DNA of 62,885 nucleotides. Source: an uncultured Nioella sp. (lineage in GTDB: Bacteria > Pseudomonadota > Alphaproteobacteria > Rhodobacterales > Rhodobacteraceae). The stretch spans positions 1 through 62,885 of the forward strand of contig CANLZL010000009.1 in the NCBI GenBank assembly GCA_947495575.1. The letters are read 5' to 3'. Numbering within the stretch: the first letter of the stretch is position 1; every line of letters starts with the position of its first letter. This document shows positions 8,053 to 16,546 of the stretch, piece after piece. Made by a program: the position numbers and the translations under genes. The notes below the pieces were generated by a model, which searched no databases, was not told the DNA's origin, and saw only the letters and a list, made by a program, of their open reading frames with translations.

Positions 8053-8919
8053 ATGGCGACCCAGCATTCCCGATCAGCGGCGCGGATAATGATGGCCCCG
8101 GCGGTCTTTCTACTCCTCGTTTGGATGCTCGTACCCTTGTGTATGACGCTTTGGTTTTCTGTCCGGGATTTCCGCCCGCTGCGCGGTGGCGACCTTGGCT
8201 TTGTCGGACTTGAGAACTTCGGACGCTTTGTCTCGTCCAGCGCGTTCTGGCCCGCCGTGGCCACAACCCTGGTCATTGTGGGCGGCGTCCTGCTTATTTC
8301 CATTGTTTTGGGCGTTATGCTCGCCATCCTTCTCGATCAACCGATGTGGGGGCAGGGCGTTGTCCGCATCCTGGTGATCGCGCCCTTCTTCGTCATGCCG
8401 ACCGTGTCTGCACTGGTATGGAAGAACATGTTCATGGACCCTGTGAACGGCGTGTTCTCTTACATCTGGCAGTTTTTCGGGGCCGACCCGGTGGTCTGGC
8501 TGTCCGAGATGCCGGTCTTTTCGATCATCATGATCGTGTCCTGGCAGTGGCTGCCCTTTGCAACGCTGATCCTGCTGACTGCGATCCAGTCGCTTGATAG
8601 CGAGCAATTGGAAGCGGCCGAGATGGACGGGGCGGGACCGCTATCGCGCTTTGGCTTTATCACCCTGCCGCATCTGAGTCGCGCCATCACGATTGTGATC
8701 CTGATCCAGACCATCTTCCTGCTGGCGGTCTTTGCAGAGATCTTCGTGACCACGGGCGGTGCCTTTGGAACCCGGACCCTGACCTACCTGATCTACCAGC
8801 GCGTGCTGGAAAGTCAGAATGTGGGCCTGGGTAGTGCCGGCGGCGTCTACGCCATCATCCTTGCCAATATCGTTGCCATCTTCCTGATGCGCATCGTCGG
8901 CAAAAACCTGGATAAGTGA
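8053..8919 (+). CDS. smoF: polyol ABC transporter permease (MalF type)
   Basis: The 288-residue inner-membrane protein has six predicted membrane helices. It carries the permease EAA-loop EAAEMDGAGPLSRFGFITLPHL (about 200-221) that contacts the ATPase. ATG 8053 follows GAGGAGGA. It is the second gene of the transporter, 118 bp after smoE across the hairpin and 10 bp before smoG. It would form the channel as a heterodimer with SmoG. Confidence 0.9.
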   Translation: MATQHSRSAARIMMAPAVFLLLVWMLVPLCMTLWFSVRDFRPLRGGDLGFVGLENFGRFVSSSAFWPAVATTLVIVGGVLLISIVLGVMLAILLDQPMWGQGVVRILVIAPFFVMPTVSALVWKNMFMDPVNGVFSYIWQFFGADPVVWLSEMPVFSIIMIVSWQWLPFATLILLTAIQSLDSEQLEAAEMDGAGPLSRFGFITLPHLSRAITIVILIQTIFLLAVFAEIFVTTGGAFGTRTLTYLIYQRVLESQNVGLGSAGGVYAIILANIVAIFLMRIVGKNLDK

Positions 8920-8929
8920 GGGATTTGAT

Positions 8930-9760
8930 ATGGCCAGAGCTGTTACAAACCAACGCAAAGCCTTAAACACAGCGCTCGCGTGGATCGTTGGGCTTGCGAT
9001 CTTCTTTCCCATCCTCTGGACGATCCTGACATCGTTCAAGACCGAGGCAGACGCGATTGCGAACCCACCGATCCTGTTCGCCTTCGACTGGACACTGGAG
9101 AATTACTCCGAGGTGATGGAGCGGTCGAACTACGGACGGTTCCTGAGCAACTCGATCCTAATTGCCGGCGGATCCACGATCCTGGGCATCATCATCGCGG
9201 TGCCTGCGGCCTGGTCGATGGCCTTTGTGCCCTCGCGTCGGACCAAGGACATCCTGCTGTGGATGTTGTCCACCAAGATGCTGCCTGCGGTTGGTGTTCT
9301 CTATCCGATCTACCTCTTGTGCATCAGGCTTGGGGTCCTGGATAACCGGCTGGCCATGGTTGTGATCCTGATGCTGATCAACCTGCCGATCATTGTCTGG
9401 ATGCTCTACACCTATTTCAAGGAGATCCCCGGAGAGATCCTTGAGGCGGCCCGCATGGACGGCGCATCCCTGAAAGAAGAGATCCTTTATGTTTTGACGC
9501 CGATGGCGATCCCCGGCATCGCATCCACTCTGTTGCTCAACTTCATCTTGGCCTGGAACGAAGCGTTCTGGACCCTCAACCTGACCTCAGTGGACGCTGC
9601 CCCGTTGACCCAGTTCATCGCCAGCTACTCCTCTCCGGAAGGTCTGTTCTTTGCCAAGCTCAGCGCGGCATCGACCATGGCCATCGCCCCGATCCTCATC
9701 CTTGGCTGGTTCAGCCAAAAGCAACTTGTCCGTGGCCTGACCTTCGGCGCCGTCAAATAA
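8930..9760 (+). CDS. smoG: polyol ABC transporter permease (MalG type)
   Basis: The 276-residue protein has six predicted membrane helices. Its EAA-loop reads EAARMDGASLKEEILYVLTPM (about 181-201). N-terminal FPILWTILTSFKTEADA is typical for MalG-type subunits. Start ATG 8930 follows GAGGG. It lies tightly between smoF and smoK and would be the second channel subunit. Confidence 0.9.
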   Translation: MARAVTNQRKALNTALAWIVGLAIFFPILWTILTSFKTEADAIANPPILFAFDWTLENYSEVMERSNYGRFLSNSILIAGGSTILGIIIAVPAAWSMAFVPSRRTKDILLWMLSTKMLPAVGVLYPIYLLCIRLGVLDNRLAMVVILMLINLPIIVWMLYTYFKEIPGEILEAARMDGASLKEEILYVLTPMAIPGIASTLLLNFILAWNEAFWTLNLTSVDAAPLTQFIASYSSPEGLFFAKLSAASTMAIAPILILGWFSQKQLVRGLTFGAVK

Positions 9761-9772
9761 GGAAGCAAAATC

Positions 9773-10780
9773 ATGGGACGCATTACACTTGATAAAGTCC
9801 GCAAAGCCTTTGGCGATGTCGAGGTTATTCCACCGCTGGACCTGACAATTGATGACGGTGAATTCGTTGTCTTCGTCGGCCCCTCGGGGTGCGGTAAATC
9901 CACCCTTCTGCGCCTGATCGCCGGGCTGGAGGATGTCTCGGGCGGCCAGATCCGCATCGACGGCAACGACGCCACGATGGTGCCGCCCGCAAAACGCGGC
10001 CTGGCCATGGTCTTTCAGTCCTATGCGCTTTACCCGCATATGTCGGTTAGAAAGAACATCGCCTTTCCGATGCGGATGGCAGGCATTGACCAAGCCGAAC
10101 AGGATCGTCGGATCGAATCCGCCGCCAAGGCGCTGAACCTCACCGATTATCTGGATCGACGCCCCGGGCAACTTTCGGGCGGGCAACGTCAGCGTGTGGC
10201 CATTGGCCGGGCGATTGTGCGGGAACCGGCGGCTTTCCTCTTTGACGAACCGCTGTCCAACCTCGACGCCGCTTTGCGTCATGGGATGCGGCTGGAGATA
10301 AGCGAGCTGCATAAACGCCTCGACACAACCATGATCTACGTGACCCATGACCAGGTGGAAGCCATGACAATGGCCGACAAGATCGTGGTCCTGCAGGCTG
10401 GCGTCATCGAACAGGTGGGCAGCCCACTAGAGCTCTATCGCAAACCGCGCAATGCGTTTGTGGCAGGCTTCATCGGATCGCCGACCATGAACATGCTGAC
10501 CGGCGAAGACGCCGCAAAGCGGGGCGCCGACACAATCGGCATCCGCCCGGAACATGTCACCATCTCAACCACAGATGGCACCTGGAAAGGCACCGTCGGC
10601 GTGGCAGAACATCTGGGCTCGGACACCTTCCTCCACATCCACCCAGACTCAGATCCGTCAAAAACAATGACCGTCCGTGTCGATGGTGAGTTCACGGCAC
10701 ATCACGGCGACACCGTATGGCTCACTCCGCAAGAAGAGCACATTCATAAGTTCGACGCCCAAGGGCTCAGAATCAAATAA
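9773..10780 (+). CDS. smoK: polyol ABC transporter ATP-binding protein (MalK/UgpC type)
   Basis: The 335-residue ATPase has Walker A GPSGCGKS (36-43), Q-loop [13 protein letters not shown], signature [15 protein letters not shown], Walker [13 protein letters not shown] and switch VTHDQ. A C-terminal TOBE-type regulatory domain (about 240-335; [11 protein letters not shown]) places it in the CUT1 sugar group. Its stop codon overlaps the smoS start by one base, so translation is coupled. Confidence 0.92.
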   Translation: MGRITLDKVRKAFGDVEVIPPLDLTIDDGEFVVFVGPSGCGKSTLLRLIAGLEDVSGGQIRIDGNDATMVPPAKRGLAMVFQSYALYPHMSVRKNIAFPMRMAGIDQAEQDRRIESAAKALNLTDYLDRRPGQLSGGQRQRVAIGRAIVREPAAFLFDEPLSNLDAALRHGMRLEISELHKRLDTTMIYVTHDQVEAMTMADKIVVLQAGVIEQVGSPLELYRKPRNAFVAGFIGSPTMNMLTGEDAAKRGADTIGIRPEHVTISTTDGTWKGTVGVAEHLGSDTFLHIHPDSDPSKTMTVRVDGEFTAHHGDTVWLTPQEEHIHKFDAQGLRIK

Positions 10781-11544
10781 TGAGGTTGCAGGGGAGGACA
10801 GCACTGATAACAGGCGCCGCCCGAGGGATCGGGCGCGCCTTTGCCGAGGCCTATATCCGGGAGGGAGCGCAGGTTGCTATCGCTGATATCGACATCGATC
10901 GCGCTTCGGAAACTGCGGCAGAGATTGGTGCCGTTGCCATTCAGATGAATGTTACGGATCAAGCCAGCATCGACGCGGGGTTGGCCAAGGCAGTCCGAGC
11001 CCTTGGCAGGGTCGACATTCTGATAAACAACGCGGCGCTCTTCACTGCGGCCCCCCTCGTTGAGATCAGCAGAGCGGATTACCAGCGCGTCTTTGATGTA
11101 AATGTTTCGGGCACGCTTTTTACGATGCAGGCGGTTGCCAGGCACATGATCGACCGGGGGCAGGGTGGCAAGATCATCAACATGGCCAGCCAGGCCGGGC
11201 GTCGGGGTGAGGCACTGGTCGCGGTTTACTGTGCGACCAAGGCCGCCGTTATCAGCCTGACCCAGTCCGCGGGGCTGAACCTTATTCAGCATGGCATCAA
11301 CGTCAATGCTATCGCGCCTGGTGTCGTTGACGGCGAACATTGGGATGGTGTGGATGCCTTTTTTGCCAAGCATGAAGGCAAAGCTCCCGGACAAAAGAAG
11401 AAAGAAGTTGGTGACGCTGTCCCGTTTGGACGGATGGGCGTTGCCGAGGATTTGACCGGCATGGCCGTTTTTCTAGCCAGTGACGAGGCGGATTACATCG
11501 TCAGCCAATGCTTCAATGTGGATGGTGGACAATGGATGAGCTGA
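10780..11544 (+). CDS. smoS: sorbitol dehydrogenase, short-chain dehydrogenase/reductase
   Basis: The 254-residue SDR has TGAARGIG (11-18) for the dinucleotide and an acidic pair after strand beta-2 (ADID, about 35-38) that favours NAD+. It has NNAAL (83-87) and the catalytic S137, Y150 and K154 (Tyr-x3-Lys in YCATK). Gene order matches Rhodobacter smoS, which oxidises sorbitol to fructose and galactitol to tagatose. The substrate here is inferred from that synteny. Confidence 0.9.
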   Translation: MRLQGRTALITGAARGIGRAFAEAYIREGAQVAIADIDIDRASETAAEIGAVAIQMNVTDQASIDAGLAKAVRALGRVDILINNAALFTAAPLVEISRADYQRVFDVNVSGTLFTMQAVARHMIDRGQGGKIINMASQAGRRGEALVAVYCATKAAVISLTQSAGLNLIQHGINVNAIAPGVVDGEHWDGVDAFFAKHEGKAPGQKKKEVGDAVPFGRMGVAEDLTGMAVFLASDEADYIVSQCFNVDGGQWMS

Positions 11545-13043
11545 TGAAAGATATGACCCCGGCTGGCAAACCAATCCCCTTGGGGCGCTCGAGTTTGCAA
11601 GATTTACCCACTGAAGTTGACGTACCAAAGTACCAACGTAGGGACCTTAGTCCTGGAATCGTTCATATTGGCGTCGGAAACTTTCATCGCGCGCATCAAG
11701 CCTGGTATCTCCACCGTCTGATGCAAATCGGTAAGGCACTTGATTGGGGCATTATCGGCGCTGGTGTCCGCCCCTATGATGCGGCCATGCGGGAAAACCT
11801 TCTTGCACAGGATTGCCTGACAACTTTGATCCAACTGGCACCGGGCAACCACTCGGCTGAAGTTACCGGATCGATGATCGACTACCTGCCAATTGAGGAG
11901 GGAAATGCCAGCCTTATTGCAGCCATGGCGGACCCTGCCATTCGCATAGTCGCGCTGACCGTGACAGAAGGCGGGTACTACATGGACCCAAAAACGGGTG
12001 GTTTGGATATCGGCCACCCGGATATCCGGCACGATGTTGAACATCCAGACGCACCAAAAACGGCCTTCGGTGCGATGGTGGCTGCATTGCGCTTGCGGCG
12101 TAGCGCAGGACAGGTTCCATTCACAGGTTTGAGTTGTGATAACTTGCGCGGCAACGGCAATATCCTGCGAAAGGCCGTCGTTGGCCTTGCGACGCAAACC
12201 GATCCATCGCTTGCAGAGTGGATCGATGTCGAAGGGGCGTTCCCCAATTCGATGGTTGACTGCATTGTGCCTGCAACAGGGCCGAACGAACTGGCCCTCG
12301 CCCGTCAAATGGGCGTCGTTGATGCGGCTCCGGTTACGCATGAAGACTATCGCCAATGGGTACTGGAAGATGCCTTTTGCGCAGGTCGCCCCAATTGGGA
12401 CGAGGTTGGGGCAACTTTTACGCAGGACGTACATTCCTATGAAATGATGAAAATACGCATCCTGAATGCAGGGCATCAGGTCCTTGCCAATGCAGGTGAG
12501 CTGTTGTCGCAGGAGACCATTGCAGATTGTATGGCCAATGACGGCCTTCAAGCATTTTTCCGAAAGGTGCAAACCGAAGAAATTCTGCCCTATGTGGACG
12601 CTGTCCCTGGGACATCTCCGGAAGATTATCTTGAATTGATTGTACGACGTTTTGCCAATCCGGAAATCCGGGATACGACCCATCGTGTTGCGTTCGATGG
12701 ATCGTCGCGCCATCCGGGCTTTGTCCTACCGATTTTGCGGGATGCATTGGCTGCTGGTGGATCGATCGAGGGGCTGGCCCTTGTTGAAGCGCTTTGGGCG
12801 CGAATGTGCGCCGGCAACCGTGAAAATGGCGAGCAGATTGATCCGAATGATCCTTTCTGGACCAAACTTCAAAAGACCGCGAATGACGCCCGGACTAATC
12901 CACAGCTTTGGTTGGAGCAAATCGGGGATTACGCGGATATCGCAACACATCCGAAGTTTTCAGAAGCTTTTGAACGTTGGCTTTCCCTGATTTGGAACGT
13001 CGGGACCGAAGCCGCATTGGCGACATATGTTGGGAAAAGGTGA
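11544..13043 (+). CDS. mtlK: mannitol 2-dehydrogenase
   Basis: The 499-residue polyol-specific long-chain dehydrogenase oxidises mannitol (and often D-arabitol) to the ketose with NAD+. The N-terminal IVHIGVGNFHRAHQAWYL segment forms the Rossmann entry. The central CDNLRGNG segment and the C-terminal domain with KIRILNAGHQ carry the family's catalytic Lys/Asn/His. The start at ATG 11544 overlaps the smoS stop (TGATG); ATG 11532, inside smoS, is an alternative. It ends the polyol operon and converges with the GT2 gene. The 3' end contains the left arm of a 15-bp inverted repeat. Confidence 0.92.
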   Translation: MKDMTPAGKPIPLGRSSLQDLPTEVDVPKYQRRDLSPGIVHIGVGNFHRAHQAWYLHRLMQIGKALDWGIIGAGVRPYDAAMRENLLAQDCLTTLIQLAPGNHSAEVTGSMIDYLPIEEGNASLIAAMADPAIRIVALTVTEGGYYMDPKTGGLDIGHPDIRHDVEHPDAPKTAFGAMVAALRLRRSAGQVPFTGLSCDNLRGNGNILRKAVVGLATQTDPSLAEWIDVEGAFPNSMVDCIVPATGPNELALARQMGVVDAAPVTHEDYRQWVLEDAFCAGRPNWDEVGATFTQDVHSYEMMKIRILNAGHQVLANAGELLSQETIADCMANDGLQAFFRKVQTEEILPYVDAVPGTSPEDYLELIVRRFANPEIRDTTHRVAFDGSSRHPGFVLPILRDALAAGGSIEGLALVEALWARMCAGNRENGEQIDPNDPFWTKLQKTANDARTNPQLWLEQIGDYADIATHPKFSEAFERWLSLIWNVGTEAALATYVGKR

Positions 13044-13096
13044 ACTGCAAACCAGTGTGTGACGGATTTAAGGGCCGCTGTTTTTCCCAACATATG
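13024..13096. repeat. 15-bp perfect inverted repeat across the end of mtlK
   Basis: CATATGTTGGGAAAA (13024-13038) is the exact inverse of 13082-13096, with a 43-base spacer. The left arm is inside the mtlK coding sequence; the right arm is intergenic, eight bases before the end of the convergent GT2 gene. No T-run follows on either strand, so it is not a standard terminator. Confidence 0.9.
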
Positions 13097-13103
13097 CGCC
13101 GCG

Positions 13104-14945
13104 TTAAGCCACCCGTCTTGGTCCCGTTGGTCTGATATCCAACCGGGTTGCGATCTCGAGCTGATTTGCTTTTGTATCGACCGAGATGCTGAGCATTGAC
13201 TCCAATGTGAAATAGGCCCGCATGACCCGAAAGATCAGATAATCAGGTAAAGCAAGAACACCTTTCGGCACTCCGTTCAGAAAACTCGCGATGATCGCGA
13301 CCAAAGCGGGGGCGCCTGTCATGACCGCTACGATTGATTGCCAGACAATCGGGCTTTCGGGGTTGAAGCCCAAACACAGCTCGATCAGTCCAAACATCAC
13401 CAGAGGCACCAACATGGCACGGCGGGCCGAATTGATCAGCATATAAGGTAAAATCACCTTGCCGCGCAGGGTCTTGCCTTCGCCATAGATCAGATCCCTG
13501 CAGCGAGAGCTGATGTGGTAGATCGATCTGAACCAACGCATCCTCTGTTCCCGCATATGGGTGTAGGAGGCGGGAACCTCGGAAATGTAACGGATCTTGG
13601 GGTCAACCACAGAGTGGAAGCCCAGCTCACCGATCCTCAGCGAAATGTCGGTATCTTCCCCGTTCATGCCTTCAACAAACCCACCCAGATATCGGGGGTG
13701 TTCTGTGCGGTAAACGACGAACATTCCGGGGATACCTACAACACAGTTCACCGATGCCATGGCGACGGAATAAAACCCGTGTTTGACCAGAACTTCCAAC
13801 AAGCGCGCCCTGTCGAACAATGCGCCGCCCGGTGGGACGGGAACGCCACCCACAACACCCACATTGGGGTCCGTAAAATAGGGCATGGCCCTGGTCAGGT
13901 TGTCTTCGCCTAACAATGTATCGGCGTCTACACGAACCAGAAATTCGGTTTCAGCGGCCTCCAACCCTGCATTCAGCGCGTTGGATTTGCCCGGCTTTGG
14001 CACATCAATCACCCGTCCTTTGGCTGCTTCGCAATCTGCAAGGGCAGCTTTGGCAATATCGGCGGTATTGTCGGTCGAATTGTTGTTCATGATCAGGATA
14101 AATACATCGCCTCCGTAATGGATGGCGGCCTTGTCCATCGCGCGGATAGTATCTTCGATGATGTAGCTTTCGTTATGGGCCGGAACGATGACGCTGACCG
14201 GAGGGTGAAACACAGGCAGCTTTGCGCGGTAGACGTCGTAAATGGCCAAAAGATAGAGCTGCGCAAAGAGGACCGGAAGAAACAAGAACACACCTGGCCC
14301 GATCCCCCCCAAAAGGGTCCAGCGCTGCATGAAGGCGACAATTGACAACTCCAAAGAACCAACATGGATCGCGATGCTGGCAGCGATGAAAGTGGTAACA
14401 CCCAAACGGATCAACGCGCGCAAGATGCTGACCGGTCGATGTTCGATTGGAATGCGGGCAGGCATGCGGCCACGTTCCAACAACTTCCAGGAATAGACGG
14501 CAAACCCGACTAGCCCCGAGACGATACTACTGAGATGCAGGGTGAGGCCGACACCGCTGAGGCGAAAGACAAATATGTTCACCACATCCAGCGCGGCGCA
14601 AATGGCGGCATAACACAGCAAAAGGTCCAGCGCGAACATGAGGCGGCCAAAAATCGTGGCCGAGCTGAACGCGGCAAAGGCAATGAAGAAGGACAGGATG
14701 AAGATCCTGATGGCTATCGCATGATAGCCCTCGTAAGGGGAAAAAACGAGATCATGATTGGGGAATATCGCCGCAAGCGGTGGCGCATTTACTGCCCAAA
14801 GCAGGGTTGTGGATAAGGCAGAGAAAAGGACCAAGCACGCCAGGCCGCGCCATTGTGGAACCATTCCGGCAAACCGTTTAGGAGCGCTGTCGACCGAAAT
14901 AAAATTGATCTGATCGCGATTGTCATCTGTGGATGGGGCGCTCAT
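13104..14945 (-). CDS. processive membrane glycosyltransferase family 2 (BcsA/hyaluronan-synthase-like)
   Basis: The 613-residue protein has about six membrane helices before the catalytic domain (35-235) and a few after it (500-560). The GT2 domain shows VPAHNE (254-259), the UDP-binding DAD (340-342), the catalytic-base GED (429-431) and the processive-polymerase motif QRMRW (467-471). This D,D,D,QxxRW set is diagnostic of beta-glycan synthases that also extrude the chain. I see no C-terminal PilZ domain, so it is unlikely to be activated directly by c-di-GMP as BcsA is. It overlaps the BcsB-like gene by ATGA. The polymer is unknown; the adjacent SqdB-like enzyme suggests a sulfonated sugar. 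Confidence 0.9.
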   Translation of the reverse strand: MSAPSTDDNRDQINFISVDSAPKRFAGMVPQWRGLACLVLFSALSTTLLWAVNAPPLAAIFPNHDLVFSPYEGYHAIAIRIFILSFFIAFAAFSSATIFGRLMFALDLLLCYAAICAALDVVNIFVFRLSGVGLTLHLSSIVSGLVGFAVYSWKLLERGRMPARIPIEHRPVSILRALIRLGVTTFIAASIAIHVGSLELSIVAFMQRWTLLGGIGPGVFLFLPVLFAQLYLLAIYDVYRAKLPVFHPPVSVIVPAHNESYIIEDTIRAMDKAAIHYGGDVFILIMNNNSTDNTADIAKAALADCEAAKGRVIDVPKPGKSNALNAGLEAAETEFLVRVDADTLLGEDNLTRAMPYFTDPNVGVVGGVPVPPGGALFDRARLLEVLVKHGFYSVAMASVNCVVGIPGMFVVYRTEHPRYLGGFVEGMNGEDTDISLRIGELGFHSVVDPKIRYISEVPASYTHMREQRMRWFRSIYHISSRCRDLIYGEGKTLRGKVILPYMLINSARRAMLVPLVMFGLIELCLGFNPESPIVWQSIVAVMTGAPALVAIIASFLNGVPKGVLALPDYLIFRVMRAYFTLESMLSISVDTKANQLEIATRLDIRPTGPRRVA

Positions 14946-16465
14946 CTGGGGCCTCTGGCCGGGCGTAGCGGGCCAAACAGAACCACTGTCAAATGCGACA
15001 CCTCACGCGCGGCGGTGGAAATGGGTTCGACGTTCAATTGACCGGTTGCTTCATCCCGCCAAACGGCCCAAGCCGGGCGCAAGAGTGAGGCGGACGGTAA
15101 ATCTGCGCCAGGGGGAAGAAACCTCAATTCAATGGTGGGTGTGTCAGAAAGGCCAACGATATGGCCCCGCGGGATGACCTCTGCCAATAGGTTGGAGGCC
15201 GCGATAGCATCGATCGGTGATGTCAATTGGCGGCCAGAGATCGCAACAGTGTTGTTTTGTAAAATAAGCGATTGAAGCTGCGCGATCGGGTTAGAAAAGC
15301 TTCGGTCGCTGGCGACAAGATGGCTGGAATAGCGCAACTCGGCCACGCGTTCCGGCACGTCGTTGCACGGTCCATGGCCCGAAGAAAACACCGAAAGGGT
15401 CGAAATCAGTTCGCTGGTTCTGGTGATATTGTGCGCGGTCAGGTCGATATCTACAGAATGGATCAAACCCACTGCGGGCAGTTCTTCCGAAAAGATCAGT
15501 TGATCGTCCAGAGAAATGTCCAACACCCAAGGCGCATCCCCTGTTCGCGCCCCCAATCCGAATTCTAACACCACGCGCCCGGGGATAAAGCCGCCTCCGC
15601 CCCCCGCCAGATCAATGCGCCATTCTGTGCTACGCTGAAACCGACGAAGCCCGGAATTGCGCCCTTGAGCAATTGCGCGCGGCCACATCATCTGATCTGG
15701 ACTGTCCATTTCGGGGCGCAGCAATTCTTCCAGTTCTGCAAGTGTCGAATGCGTCGACGGCTGGTCGGAAAAGCGGATTGCTTGGCCATGCTGCAAGAGC
15801 CGCGCTGCAAGTAGAAAATTCGCAGACTGGGCCGTGTCCGTCGATAGGGGAATCTCTGCGACGCCCCCATGTGCCGCAAGCAAATCCCGTGCGGTTTCAA
15901 GCCGTCCGTCAAGGATCAGGTTAAGAGATGAGCTTTGTTCAATTTCAACCACGACATTGCGCCCGTCAACACGGGCACATAGCGTCGGCGGACCATCGCC
16001 CTGCAAAGTGAACGAGACATTCAATTGCCGACCGTGCAGGTCAGCCTGTGACAAGTCTATCCGAAATTGCAACTGGTGATGTCCGGGGCGCAACAGGATG
16101 TCAGACCGACGTGCGCCCCCGATTGAAACCCGAAGTGTCGCCTCGACGCCCTCGAGAACCTGCGATGTCACGCGAAATTCGATTGTGCCAGAGACGGGCC
16201 GAACGTCCAGCGGCAGAAGGAAGGAAACGGTTTGCCAAGCCGGAACGCCGGTCAGTAGAACTGGGTCACCGATGCCCGCCATCCGAAAGGCCTCGGATGG
16301 CCCTTGGCCTTCAATTGAGGAGGCGTCCCTTTCAAAAATCAGGTCAGGCTCTGAGTCCAGTCCACCAAAGACCACGGACATGCGAGAGCTCAAGTCACTT
16401 CCCGCCAGTAAGATGGACGCGCCGGCAAGAACAAAGGCCAATAATGCGATGCCAAGTAGTCTCAT
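14942..16465 (-). CDS. BcsB-like exported polysaccharide-synthase partner protein
   Basis: The 507-residue protein begins with a hydrophobic segment (LLGIALLAFVLAGASILLAG) and continues with beta-rich, jelly-roll-like sequence. WQTVSFLLPLDVRPVSGTIEFRV and later segments resemble the carbohydrate-binding and flavodoxin-like repeats of BcsB. No clear C-terminal membrane anchor is visible, unlike BcsB. ATG 16465 follows CAGGA; the upstream TTG has no ribosome-binding site. Coupling by a 4-base overlap to the GT2 gene supports a periplasmic guide for the growing chain. Family assignment is by pattern only and is moderate. Confidence 0.65.
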   Translation of the reverse strand: MRLLGIALLAFVLAGASILLAGSDLSSRMSVVFGGLDSEPDLIFERDASSIEGQGPSEAFRMAGIGDPVLLTGVPAWQTVSFLLPLDVRPVSGTIEFRVTSQVLEGVEATLRVSIGGARRSDILLRPGHHQLQFRIDLSQADLHGRQLNVSFTLQGDGPPTLCARVDGRNVVVEIEQSSSLNLILDGRLETARDLLAAHGGVAEIPLSTDTAQSANFLLAARLLQHGQAIRFSDQPSTHSTLAELEELLRPEMDSPDQMMWPRAIAQGRNSGLRRFQRSTEWRIDLAGGGGGFIPGRVVLEFGLGARTGDAPWVLDISLDDQLIFSEELPAVGLIHSVDIDLTAHNITRTSELISTLSVFSSGHGPCNDVPERVAELRYSSHLVASDRSFSNPIAQLQSLILQNNTVAISGRQLTSPIDAIAASNLLAEVIPRGHIVGLSDTPTIELRFLPPGADLPSASLLRPAWAVWRDEATGQLNVEPISTAAREVSHLTVVLFGPLRPARGPR

Positions 16466-16546
16466 GCGAAATCCTGAGGTCAATGGGTGCAATCAAAAGG
16501 GCGCGGACAGGGTGGAGGCCGTCCGCGCCAAGGTGTCCCTTGTGGT

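Noticed and set aside
9587-10348. 253-residue antisense frame over smoG/smoK
   Set aside because: The sense strand carries complete ABC transporter motifs; the antisense frame has none and arises from GC-rich codon bias.
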